Origin: Semisulcospira habei
Taxonomy: Eukaryota; Mollusca; Gastropoda; Semisulcospiridae
Length of the DNA: 64,000 nt
Direction of reading: 5' to 3'
NCBI GenBank assembly: GCA_036245525.1
Contig: BTPG01000001.1
Coordinates: forward strand, 219,541,320-219,605,319
This document shows positions 1 to 12,363 of the stretch, in pieces. Positions within the stretch are counted from its first letter, which is position 1. Every line of letters begins with the position of its first letter. The notes beneath the pieces are model-generated. The model saw only the letters and a list, made by a program, of their open reading frames with translations, did no database searches and was not told the DNA's origin. Made by a program: the position numbers and the translations under genes.

Positions 1-232
1 TCAGAAAAACCATCCACTTCTGCTGAGTGATCAGCTCATATCAGTTCCACTGAGTCTGAGGGTGTCATTTTGATTTTCAAGTCAGTGTAGCAGCCTACTA
101 CATGCAGTGAAGTTTCAGATAAATCTAACAAATGTAGCCTATTGACAAGGCCTTTTTAAAGTATTTTCTGCATTGGTTTTCTACATTTGTTCATCATGTC
201 TATTAGCCACAAAAGTGTGAGAATTTAAATCT

Positions 233-315
233 TTAACCCATTTGCTACCAGAAACCTGCTGTGGCCCATGCTGGAAGCATGGGCCACAGCAGGTTTCTGG
301 TAGCGAATGGGTTAA
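233..315. repeat. TTAA-flanked hairpin element, 83 bp
   Basis: TTAACCCATTTGCTACCAG and its near-perfect inverted copy enclose a 3-base loop around 280; the arms are about 40 bp. TTAA at both ends suggests a piggyBac-type non-autonomous element. Confidence 0.7.
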
Positions 316-880
316 TGACAACATGAACAAGTAAACAAAAAAAATAGTAACTGGAATGATTTTTTTTTTCTTCTACAGTTTCTTACAGAAAGTTCATCTC
401 CTTTTGTTATAGCCTTAGGCTTACTAATCATTACATTTCCGTTTAGTCAGTACATGGTCTAATATTTTTATAATGCTATTCTAGTCAGTACATTTCCTTG
501 CACTGTGAATTCCTTCAAGTGCCAAAATGACAGTTTACTTTGTGAGTTGTGAGCCTGAGCATGAAGAATTTGCTACCTCTGTTACTGTTACAAGGCCCTG
601 ATATGTTTTTCATGCGAATCTGCGATGACAGTATTATCTGAATGACATAATAACTTGTTCACTTTTCTTTGCCTTTTTACGTTTATGTCCTTTTCGTCAA
701 CAGTCAATAAATATCTCACTCAGCCTGTGTTTATGTGGTTTCTGTTTTACTATCAGTTTTGTCGCGCGCGAAATGTCCTATTGTTTTGTTCCAATTCAGG
801 ACAAATGTCCTATCCCTCTGCCACCCTCCAGGACATTTGTCCTATAGGTGTCCAGCTCCAGTGACATCCCTGATCATATC
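316..880. other. No gene seen
   Basis: AT-rich sequence. A small dyad around AGGACAAATGTCCT at 801-843 is the only structure noticed. Confidence 0.5.
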
Positions 881-894
881 AAATTTATTTCAAG

Positions 895-1174
895 AGAAGA
901 ACCCAAGGAAGAAAGAAACATGCTTAAAAAAGACAGTTATACAACACAATTTATGTATTAATATTTCGGGTAAATATACCCTTTTTCAAATTAGACAAAC
1001 AAACAAGTGTAATGATCAATCACTACTTATCTTGTCAGCGAAGAAGGAATGTGGCAAGATAAGTAGCGATTGATTGAAATATTAATAAATATAGTGTTGT
1101 CTTTTCTGAGCGTGTTTCTTTCTCTGTTGGGTTCTCTGCATATTACACACTCTTGGCAGTCACCATTTTGGTCT
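895..1174. mobile_element. Foldback repeat with 14-bp target-site duplication (family A, copy 1)
   Basis: Flanked by aaatttatttcaag at 881-894 and 1175-1188. The ends are inverted (GAAAGAAACATGCTT at 914-928 against AGCGTGTTTCTTTCT near 1110-1124). The core TTTCGGGTAAATA recurs at 14400, 35620 and 50660. The pattern resembles terminal repeats of Penelope-like elements, but no coding part is present, so class is unproven. Confidence 0.6.
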
Positions 1175-1188
1175 AAATTTATTTCAAG

Positions 1189-4100
1189 CAATGGTGTATC
1201 AGGATGAAAAGGGTTAACTACTCGCTATTAAGTATTAGTGTTACCTGCTAGTATGTTTACATGCAGGAACAATCAACAGACAAACAAGCTAACTATCGTT
1301 CCAGTTAGGGTATCAGGGATTGGGAAGTTCCCCGCGTTGCCTAGGAATGTCAGCTGCCATCTTAGAGGATAAAATAGACTTCAGATAGTACTAGTAGCGA
1401 AGTGGTGTTTCAACACGTTTTTCTTCATGTTTCTTCCTCTTTGGAAACAAGCAATGTAACAGATTCTGGTTAGCGGTTTCCTACGGTGATGGCAAGACTT
1501 GCTGTTATTGCCTATAGCACGTCAGGACTTTCCTGACATTGTCCTGACAGCGATTTCCCTTTGAGCGCCTTAGTCCCGTATCGTCTTGGACAAGGTTAAC
1601 TTACAAAACAAAACAAAAAAGGGGGAGAGTGTTCCATAAGACAGGAGCTTTGTAAGCAAAGCTACGTTTGCCAAAGGTTTTTGTATGGACAGATAAAATT
1701 CATAGCTCCCGCGCATCAGCTGCAGAGTGAAGCTCTCGAAGTGCATTTGCAACATATCATTATCAGTCAAATACTCTGGGCTCATGCCTGACAGTTATAG
1801 CAGATGGATAGGAGCTTTACTGAATGTGGACTGAGACTCGCAGCCAGTGTAGTGACTCTAGAATAGGTGATCAGATTTTAGTGACACTCTTTTGCCTAAT
1901 GCTTGCATTGGACCAAATACACAAAATAAACAGCAAAAGTCTCATTATTGCTCAGGTTCCTCGTGTCAAAAAGAATATCTTACCAGGAATACGATATATT
2001 TACACAGCAGATAATTTTTTTTAAACCTTGGATTTGCGTCATGCATGGGTGCCCATAGATGGGGTCCAAAGAACTTCTCATTAGGCGCGCGTTTACACCT
2101 GTAAAACTGTTGGGTTTTTAAAAACTTAACTACGGGCGTGAAAGTGCGCGATAAAAGTTTCAAATTGATTGTGAATATGTAAAAACAACAACATTCAAAA
2201 CAATTTCCAATTATTTTATCCTTTACACGGAAATTAAGAAAATGAAAGTAGCCAATTCTTGACAATAACAAATTCCGAAAGAAACAAGTGCAGAAAATGC
2301 GGGACGAACACATTTAGCAACTCACATCCGATGTAAAAGACAAAGTTCCTCTATGAAATACTTGTGTATTTTATATTGAAAAGACGTGCCTGGAAACAGA
2401 GGCTTTAAACAGGGAAGTTCGCTTGACACACACGTAAATGTATCCAATTGAGGAAACACAAAATGGGAATGATCAAAGTAAGGATGCATCCACTATGGCG
2501 CTATGGTTCTTTATATTTTTTTGAGCGACAAAATCAGCAGTCTGATTACTATCTCGCTATTACGAAGTAATTAAAGAGACTGACAGGTATGTCTAAATTG
2601 CAGTGTTTTGTTTCTGCTTCTGAAGTGAGGTGCTTTTCTCACCTTGTGAAGTGCCATGAAACTTTATCTTGTTCACACTGCCGTATAAATCAATAGATAA
2701 AATACTGTATTTGTTTTGCTAATGTCAACTTTACTACCCATTGTGAGTCGGACGCCTCTTTTAGTTGTATGCACATAACTTGCCACATATTCTTAAATCA
2801 ATTCGTTTTTACTGTTAGTGTTAGTCTATAATTTATGATATTTAGTTAAGCTATGAGCTTGGATTGCAAGGAAGCATTCGCAACATGGACTGTCAAGGGC
2901 AATATAACAATTAAGCATAGCACACCAAAAAATATTTCCAAAACGTTGAGTGTGCAGGGCTTAACGACTTTTGATCATGATGAAGGTGATTGTAAAGTTG
3001 AGGCAATGAATAGATTTTGACCACAGCTGGGTTCAGACCAGTGACCTTTCCGACGAGAGTATGTCACTCTACAATCAGAGCTACTGGTCACGCTTCCCCA
3101 AAATCAGTATGGCATCCTACAATTGTGCATTGCCCATTTGACACTGAGTTACACGAGTATAATTGAACTATAAATTCCCTTTATGGTCAACTCTGGTAAT
3201 GTGGTTATTATTATATCTGTGGCTGTGATCACTATTTACATGTAGCTTGGCTGATATGGAGTTATTGAGAAAATATAAAGCATAAATTATCCGAGTATTT
3301 GGCCATGAAGCTCGTTTGCTATGGCAAAACTTCAATCCACAAGACCTGATCACTCACTGACTCATAGTCTTTCAATGTCCGTCTCCCCATCACCAAAACA
3401 TTCTTTGTGAATGGAGCGATTCTTTTCAGGAAACAAATATAGACACGTACAGTGTACACTTATACCTACATGTAATAACCATGTACAGAACTATACAAAG
3501 ACTGGAAATCAAATATTCTTTTGCTCACTTTGTCTTTTTTGGATTTGACATCAGCACTGGAAAAAAATCATGATGAAAGGGAATCATATTGAAAGGAAAG
3601 GCTTGAAACGGCTGCCAGTTTACCCATCAATCTGAAACATTTCATACGGTCAGATTCACAGGGATCTCATGGACAGTGGGATGATTTCTTTCAAATGGAA
3701 CAAATTAACTGTCTCCCATACACATCAGCATACATTGTATACACTATGATGCCAGTAGGTCACTCTTCTTAAACAGGCACTTGAAAGTGATTCTCAGGGT
3801 ATATTTTTCCAGCTTTCTCAATTTCACTACCAACAAAAAACAAATGAATAACACATGGTTAATTATTTTAATCAGTAATGACAAAACTGACAATGTTGCC
3901 AAAAGCTGTTAGTAAACACAATTTCATGCATGCATTAAATAAATAAAAAATGCTGCATATTATAATAACAACATAATAATATAGCATAAAAGTGGAGTCT
4001 TCGTATACTATCATTTCTAGACAGACCAAGTCAAGGGACTCCCATTCTCAAACTGTTTGATTCATTGTCACCGAGTCTTTGCTTCTGACAGTCACCTTTT

Positions 4101-4880
4101 TGGTCTAGACTTAGACTGTTACAAAGATGGTGTACCGACCGTGGTGATGCACTGAGACAGTCATTGTACTGACCTCCCTTTCAAAAGACACTACCTACTT
4201 TCTCTGACCTAATTCTGATTTAGAAGTAACTCCAGTAACACATGGGGCTAAATACAGAACATAGATTTATACAATAATGTTTGAAGCAAGTGAGCAACAT
4301 TTTAGGGATGCTATGGTACGTATGCCAGTGGATGCTATGGTACATATGCCAGTGACCAAATTACAAGCGGATCTTTGACCTACACTCCTATAGCATTTTG
4401 TCTTTCTATTATTAGTACTAATCAACTTATGCATTCAGTCGTACAGCGAACAGTACTGGTGTCTGCAAACACCAGGGCGTTAAATTAGAACCAGAAGAGA
4501 GACAAACTATATGACCTATACAAATGTACACGTACAAACAAATTTAAAAAATTTAACTCAATCGACATATCTGCATCCAGTTAAGTGGCTATTGCCACAT
4601 ATTAAGATGCGGCCCAGATCAAATGAGTTAAATAAAAACAATAATTACAAATTAATTCAAGTCACCTGACTGAGCACATGCTAACAATAATCAAAATGTT
4701 CACTTTGCCTCTCTGCCAACCATAAGAAAATGGAACCACTTTTACATTGGAAACACCCCCCAGATCATGTGTCATAGTCTTACCACACTAAGCTGTCTGG
4801 TATAGCATGGTGAACCTGTAGGCAGCAAAACCACCACGGCTTACTTTACGCTAGAATTAATAACATCGCGCTCCTCACGA
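1189..4880. other. No gene recognised, 3.7 kb
   Basis: AT-rich unique-looking sequence. Short open frames show no family similarity. The only repeats seen are a short direct duplication (ATGCTATGGTACRTATGCCAG) near 4310-4355 and a fragment of the family A end at 4086-4112. Confidence 0.5.
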
Positions 4881-4904
4881 AAGTGGCGATAAAAACATGA
4901 AAGT

Positions 4905-5840
4905 GAAATCACTCAGCGCTGGACAGACAAACAGTTCGATCCCCTGCCCCCGCCTATCGCACACCCAATCGCCAGCCCACAGAGAAATACGCAGGTATAC
5001 AACAAGACGATCATCTACATCCTCAAAAAGGATGCATCAGGTCTCGATTATAACCCATGTCTTTCTCCGGAACTTAGGAAGTAGGCAGGAGAAACATACA
5101 TTCACAAACATGAAGGTGCACTACTATATGTGGTCGGGTAAATACCCTGATTTCCCACAGTAGATGCACAGAACATTACACAACAATGTAACGATACAAA
5201 TTTGCCTCAAGTTATAGATACTCACAAACCAGATATGTGAGGCTAGCGCTGGCAGAATTGTACACAAACCAAGGGGAATCACTCAGCGTTGGACAGACAA
5301 ACAGATCCCCTGCCCCCGCCTATCAGGCACCCAATCGCCAGCCCACAGAGAAATACGCAGGTATACAACAAGACCACATATAGTAGTGCACCTTCGTGTT
5401 TGTGTATGTATGTTTCTCCTGCCTACTTCCCAAGTTCCGGAGAAAGACATGGGTTATAAGCGAGACCTGATGCATCCTTGGTTTGTGCACAATTCTGCCA
5501 GCGCTAGCCTCACCTATCTGGTTTGTGAGTATAACTCGAGGCAAATTTGTATCGTTACATAATGTTCTGTACATCTACTGTGGGAAATCAGGGTATTTAC
5601 CTGACCACATATAGTAGTGCACCTTCGTGTTTGTGTATGTATGTTTCTCCTGCCTACTTCCTAAGTTCCGGAGAAAGACACGGGTTATAAGCGAGACCTG
5701 ATGCATCCTTTTTGAGGATGTAGATGATCATCTTGTTGTATACCTGCATATTTCTCTGTGGGCTGGCGATTGGGTGCCTGATAGGCGGGGGCAGGGGAGA
5801 TCTAACTGTTTGTCCAGCGCTGAGTGATTCCCCTTGGTTT
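4905..5840. repeat. Compound inverted-repeat element
   Basis: A long palindrome: the left arm (CACTCAGCGCTGGACAGACA at 4909, the GCATCAGGTCTCG region, TTTCTCCGGAACTTAGGAAG) returns in reverse complement up to 5825 (TGTCCAGCGCTGAGTGATTC). Inside, blocks of 60-200 bp are repeated in both orientations, e.g. the ACCACATATAGTAGTGCACC block at 5374 and 5604, so the present form is a foldback inserted into or recombined with another copy. No coding capacity was recognised. Confidence 0.75.
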
Positions 5841-6599
5841 GTGTGATAAGGTGATATTTGTTATCTACTTGTACTGAAGTGTGTACAATAAAATCTGGAG
5901 GTTTTCAATAAAAACAATAATTACAATTCATTCATGCCACATGCTAGTACACATCCATACAAGTCAAAATGTTTCCTTTGTACAACTGACAACCATACAC
6001 ATGAATTTACAGATTGTATTTGCTACTCAATAAACAAAACTCTACCTACTGGGTAACATTTTTTTCAAGTGCTGACAAAAACATATCTTGAACTTCTAAC
6101 AAGTGTCACTCTTCACAGAATATTTCACTAGTGAAAGTTTTGTTCCTATGGTGTAAAATACTTCACAAAGAGCACTTGCCAGAAAAATCATAACTGGGTC
6201 AGTGGCAAAATGCAAACATGAGCCAAATTAAAGCAGTCTGAACAGCCATAGAATTAACACATTCAACCTTTCAAATGTCACAGCAAGAGAAGCACTGATC
6301 ATCCCCAGTTCAAGATTAGCTCAGCACCACACTGGGAAGGTACTAAAAGCTAATCTAGCATTAACCCCTTCACTGCCAGTGATCACAAACTTGTGTGCCT
6401 GAAACCACAGCACACTGACCAACATTTGCATGAGAAACACAGCTGTAAATGAGACCAAACTGGGCTGTTCACTGCCAGCAAGAGACATAGAATCACATAA
6501 GCCCTTGCACCTGCAGGGGCTCATGAGAGTCTAGGCCTCTTGCTAATGGAAAAGGATGGAATTGGAAAAGGGATTATAAAACTTAAATATATCTAGGTG
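5841..6599. other. Downstream flank and probable 3' UTR of NAA38
   Basis: No coding similarity. NAA38 transcription must end somewhere in or left of this stretch; no minus-strand AATAAA was found here, so the 3' end is not placed. Confidence 0.4.
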
Positions 6600-6700
6600 C
6601 TAGGATTGCTGTTCTCGCGGCTGGTCTACATGAATGGAGAGAATGTGATGACCTGGAACCATAGCAAGGCCAAGGACTCGTGGCTCCTCCTCTTCGTTTT
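6600..6700 (-). CDS. NAA38: NAA38 coding exon 4, last exon
   Basis: Acceptor TTTATTTCAG. Codes an acidic ENEEEE run, then PRVLGLAMVPGHHILSIHVD, then QPREQQS and a TAG stop at 6602-6600. The VLGLAMVPGHHI segment is near-invariant in animal NAA38. It lies about 24.9 kb from exon 3. Confidence 0.93.
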
Positions 6701-9700
6701 CTGAAATAAAGTCAAATTTAATTCAATTACACAATAACAAGTGCAATGTCCACAAAACTGTTGTTAGCACGTTTATTGAAGGCAGAGGAATGTACACAGA
6801 AAAAGTGTGCTTGTGAGCACGGAAAAGGATTTGTGGATCTAACTTTTGTTCATATAATAATAAATAATCTGATATTGTTATTGCTGAAGTCAACTGTGCT
6901 TTTGACAACTCTTAACATTTTTATCCCAGTGAGATCCATAGTGATGCGCTGTGTGGAAAGCATCACTTCAGATCAACTTGCCGTATTCACATTTAGATTG
7001 TTATGGTGCTAAGCATAAATCAAAGGTTTATTTTTAAAAAATTCTTCTGCAGCCAAAGACACATCTTAGATAACCAAACTATGTTGCATACCAAACATAA
7101 ATTATAATTTAATGGCACTGACCTATACTATCACAGCACACGCATACAGAAAACTGTACAGTTAACAGCTTGATCAGTCATCTCAAAACGTGCTCATGAC
7201 AAACACACCCACTCTTTGCATCAAATGTCACTCAAACTGCATGTGCAAAAACCCCTCGACCAATCAGCACGCTGTATTTAATTAGGGACCATGTGGTTCT
7301 CTCGCCACAGAGCAGAGGTGCACAAAAAAGCGAGCTTGTTGCTTGCCCGATGTGAAACAGCGTCGGTGTTTACTGGAGATGCCTGTAAAGCACTGTTCTT
7401 ACGTCCAATTTCTGACACCCTGATTGATATCCAGACGTGCATTTTGTCCCACTCCTAAAACCTTTCTCACAACTGGCAGACATAAAAGAGGGGATTAAAA
7501 ACGAAACTTGCAGTCTGCCACATGATAAACTGAACCCTGAGAGAATCACAAGCCATCACCACGTATGCTTGAAAGTAAAATTTCAGCTTTTTCATGTTTC
7601 ACCATATTCTTCACAGAATGACTTGATCCCTTGTATTCACAGTTAGTCTGCCAACGTGGATGGTAGATCTGACAGTTGTGTGTGACTGTGAAGCATTTGT
7701 TCACACATACCCCAACAGCACATGGCTGAGGTGAGAGATGCCTCAATAATGTAAACAGACCAACACTAGTAGCAGTTCTAAGGAAAAACAAGATGAGGCT
7801 TTTATCTACCATATTGTTCGGAGCTCACATTCTTTTAGGAACATTCAGAGTTGTTCATCCGAACAGCACACAGCCACTTCTAGGGCTGACTGTTTTCTTC
7901 CACACAGCCTTTTCCAAGGCTGACTGTTTGATGGGAGTATAATGTGACTCCAAAACTTGCAAAAATGAATTAATTATTGTTAAAAAAAATTGAAGAGGTA
8001 CAAAGCTGGCTAACGAACTCATCCAATGTCTTTCTCCAAACTAGTTATATCCAAATTTTCAAGAGCATATAATCAAAATTACGGACTCTAATGTGGATCA
8101 ACTGACTTTCTATAAACGGTCATTTAACGAGACATCTAATTTCAATATGCTTAAAAACGCTGCGAAGTAAATAATTTTCCTCAATAAATATATGAAAAAA
8201 GTATAATGGAATTTTCGGTGTACATTTTTATTGAAAAATATAGACAGCACACCCACACACCAAAAGTGACACTACAGGTATTGTCAAAGTGATGCACATA
8301 TCTGAGAGTGCAATGTTATCTTTTATATAGGAAAATAAGCAGTAAAAAAAAAAATTATCATCATCTTTTATCATAAATTAATGTATAAAATAACAGAAAC
8401 TGCAAAGTGCAACTTTACTATGCTAGCAGTCTACACTCATGCTATTTTTCATGAACACATGGAGCAAAGTCATGTGAGAACAGATACTGCTCAACCCGCT
8501 GATGATATAGCTAGTCTGAACCCGGTGAGGAAAGGGGTAGATGTATAATGTTTGAGTTCTGTAAACATCAGGCACATGTGAATCTATGCCTCTTGAAAAA
8601 GTGATTGGTTGATGGACTGATATGGAGTTGTCAGTAACCTGGATGATGTAGGGTTGGTCACACATTTTGAGACACATGATTTTAGTACCAACATTGCTGA
8701 TCTGAGAAGTACCATGTCGCCTGGTGATCCAACTGTTACTGATACAGAGTGTGTGACTAAACGTTTCAAGAGTATCAATGTATACAAAAGCCCAGGCCCA
8801 GATGGTATCTGCAGAAGAACATTACGCTATTGTGCAGATCAACTGGGTGGCGTCCCTCAAGGTTGCGTTTTGTCTCCTCTTCTCTACATTATGTACACTA
8901 ACTGTTTTAGAAGCCGTTATGAAAATCGTTTCCTTGTGAAATTTTCAGACGATTCAGCATTACTTAGTCTTTTACAGGGTTTCGAACAACATCACGGGCC
9001 TGCTTTAGATGAGTTTGTAACATGCTATGATGAATCCTTTCTTGATCTGAATGTTACTAAAACGAAAGAGCTCATCATTGATTTCAGAAAGCAGACAGCA
9101 CTCTCTGAGGCTACTGTTTTACATTGACAGGCCATTGAAATTGTCAGTAGCATTTAGTACCTGGTACTATCTTTGACAACAAACTCTCATGGAATGAAAG
9201 TAACGAGGTCACTGTGAAGAAAGCAGCAGTTATACTTTTTATGTAAACTTAATTTGTTTTCAGTGGACAAAAGAATTTTGATCCTGTTCTATAAATCTTT
9301 CATTGTTGTCTTTTTCTTTTATCTGTTGCTATTCCAATTTCAGTATCAAAAACAAAAATGCGCTACACAAGATCATAAGGGTTGCATCAAAAATTATTGA
9401 CGAAAATCAAAGAAGCTTGCAGTGTTTTGTAAAGAGACAAATAGTGAACAAGACATAATGTATTCTGGATAGCAATGATCATGTTCTGACCGCCGAGTTT
9501 GACCATCTCTCCTCGGGACGTCGCTTCCGCTGTCCAGTGTGTATGACAGACGAAAATTCTCTTTTGTCCCTACTGCAATTTTTCTCATCAATGATGCCCA
9601 AGTGTAAGTGTGTGTGTGATAAGTGCACACACACACACATATATATATATAATTTTATTGATTAATGTTGTGCTGTTTTTAAATACATTAGATTTTAATT

Positions 9701-12011
9701 GAATTGATTGTTTGCATCATTATTGTGTGCATATTTTAATGGAAGTTTTGTGTATATGCCCCGTCAGTAATTTCTTTCAAAAGTCAGCTTAAAACACATC
9801 TTTTCCAGTCTCACTACTCTGTCTTACTAAATTCCAGTCTCTTTTCTGTTTCACAATAACATCATGATGATCCTGTGCCAGTCCTTGTTGCAATGGTTGT
9901 TTGTGCTTTGGGTGTGTTTATGTGCTGTTAATTTTTAGAATTTGTATTGTGATATTTGTATTTTGTGTTTTTTCTGTCTATTGATTTGTGTTTAGGTTTT
10001 AACTTTGATTTGCATTGTACAGCGCTTAGAGCCTGCACTGCAGGGAGTTTGCGCTTTATAAATATAATTATTATTATTATTATTATTATATCTAAGTGAC
10101 TGAGCTTGTCGGACCACTTTTAATTGCCCCTCGCGCGAAAAATAAAGTTTATTGAATTGAATTGGTCTCAGAGACTGAGAGGGAGAGACAACCAATGGAC
10201 CATTCTTGTAATTGTATTACTGTTTTTGATAACATTTCCCTTAAGAAAATGACTGAAAGCAATCAGTATGTCTGATTATTTTAAAGTCATAGTTTTGTCA
10301 CTTTCAGGGTTCATTTTTGGAGCGTGCGCTATGCCACTGGCGCATAAGTTCCCAAAATGACCCATAACATTTTGACCCATATGTTCTGTAGACAACGGGC
10401 CAATCTTTTCATGTGTTCCTAAAGGCCCACGCATCTTTTTTTTTGTCTTGCTGCCCCTCCCCCCCCCCCCCCCTTTCTTTTCCACATTTCTGCGGCTGGC
10501 GAAAAGGTGCCCGCAAATTACCCCCCCCCCCCCCCCACCATTTTTTGATATTTCGGCAGTTGGTGAAAAGGTGCTTACACAGGCATTTGGTTCATCCCAT
10601 TTCAGAAATGGCCCATTCTATTTATACTCTGCAGGCCAATGACCCATTGCAAAGAATAAATCCTGCACCCCCCCCCCCCCACCCCCACCCGGGGGGATCT
10701 CCACTCACACTCTCATCATTGTAGTTATAAACATCTCATTCAATACATTTCTCTTACTCTGGAGAGGGCCGTCTCGCATGCGCTCCCCACACACGCATTC
10801 ATACAACTGATTCACTAAGAACTCGGTTACTGAAATGCTAACTATGTTGATTATTTACATAAAAGCATTAAACATGTCATACTTAACTAATGTCTAAAGT
10901 CTCTGTTACTACACTGTCATCTTTGTTCTACCTAGTTCTGTTATTTCACGGTCTTCATCTTTGCTCTACCTAGTTCTGTCTAGTTCTGTTATTTCACTGT
11001 CTAGTTCTGTGCACAGAAACAAACAAGTCACCTTACCTGGCCAGGCTTTCTATTCTGTGTTTATAAAGTGGCTACTGATCTTGGCCTCGCCGTCGCTAAG
11101 TCTGTCAGGTGATACTGAGTGATCTCAGAATCAGTGTTCATGGCTTCACATAGACACGTTCACAATGGTATTAGTCCACACTTCTCTTCTTGGTTTGATT
11201 GTCATCCGGTAAATCCATATTGGAAACGGTTATTCCCGATCACACAAGTTCACACCACTTTCCATCTTCTCTCCGACCTCACGGCCTTTTTTGTCTCTCT
11301 CGCTCAGCGCCCAGTCTCCAAGTCTTCTTTTTTTCCCACGCTCCGCTCCGTATATTAAAAACAAGTCTCTCACCCTTCCTCATTCTGTATTCTTATGCGA
11401 TGTCATGAATATTCATTTACATATCTACATCAATTTCAACTAACTTCAATAACTATGTAAAAATATACTAAACATGCATTTCACATCTGGTCCATGCATC
11501 CAATTCAACCTAACACCCGTATCACAGCATTAATCTACAGTGGAGTCCGCTTAACACAAATTTCTGGGGACACGGAAAATCACTTCGTGTTAAACATATT
11601 TCGTGTTAACCAATATGGCCTAAAAATTGATTACGGCCCTCAAGGAGAAAGTGTGTAAGACGTATACGCGAATGAGTACGAGGTTAAAAGTGCACATTAT
11701 CGTACTTTATGTGCATACCTTCAGCTCACTAGGAAAACACAAGGAAACGTGTTCAGCTCACATATTTAATGTAAAATCCATCAGGTAAAATCCATAGTAA
11801 GTTACAATCCATCAGGTAAAAGCAGCACAGGCTGAAGTACAATCCCGCATCGGTAAAAGGGTTGTGTTGGTACACGAATGACACAACATGAATACAGTAA
11901 AACTGTTGCCGCTTGGGTTTCACGTGAAAGAAAAACAGAAAATAGTGGTAGAAAACCCTTTAAAATAGAAACAAATAACGACGTTTCGGATCAAAGATCC
12001 TTCCTCAGGTG

Positions 12012-12058
<47 letters not shown>

Positions 12059-12332
12059 TGTGTGTGAGTGAGTGAGTGAGTATAGATTGCTTTACGTCCC
12101 GCAAGCGACAAAGGCCTTCTCAGGACGTGCCTGCGCTAAATGAAGAAAAGAACTGCAAGAAGCGCAGACAGGAGGGAGAATTTCAAAAGAAAAAAACAGA
12201 TGAATGGGCCAGAAAGACAGAAATACAAACCCCCAAAAGAGTAGAACCCACCTTGCAGGGGTTAGACAAGGTGACCCTAGGAACTAAAAAGTAGACAACC
12301 CCACCAAGGTCCCCTAGGGCAGACCCGGTGGG

Positions 12333-12363
<31 letters not shown>

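Noticed and set aside
3590..3740. Possible minus-strand exon (frame with FERNHPTVHEI)
   Set aside because: No splice site pair fits the frame, an upstream stop is close and no family was recognised.
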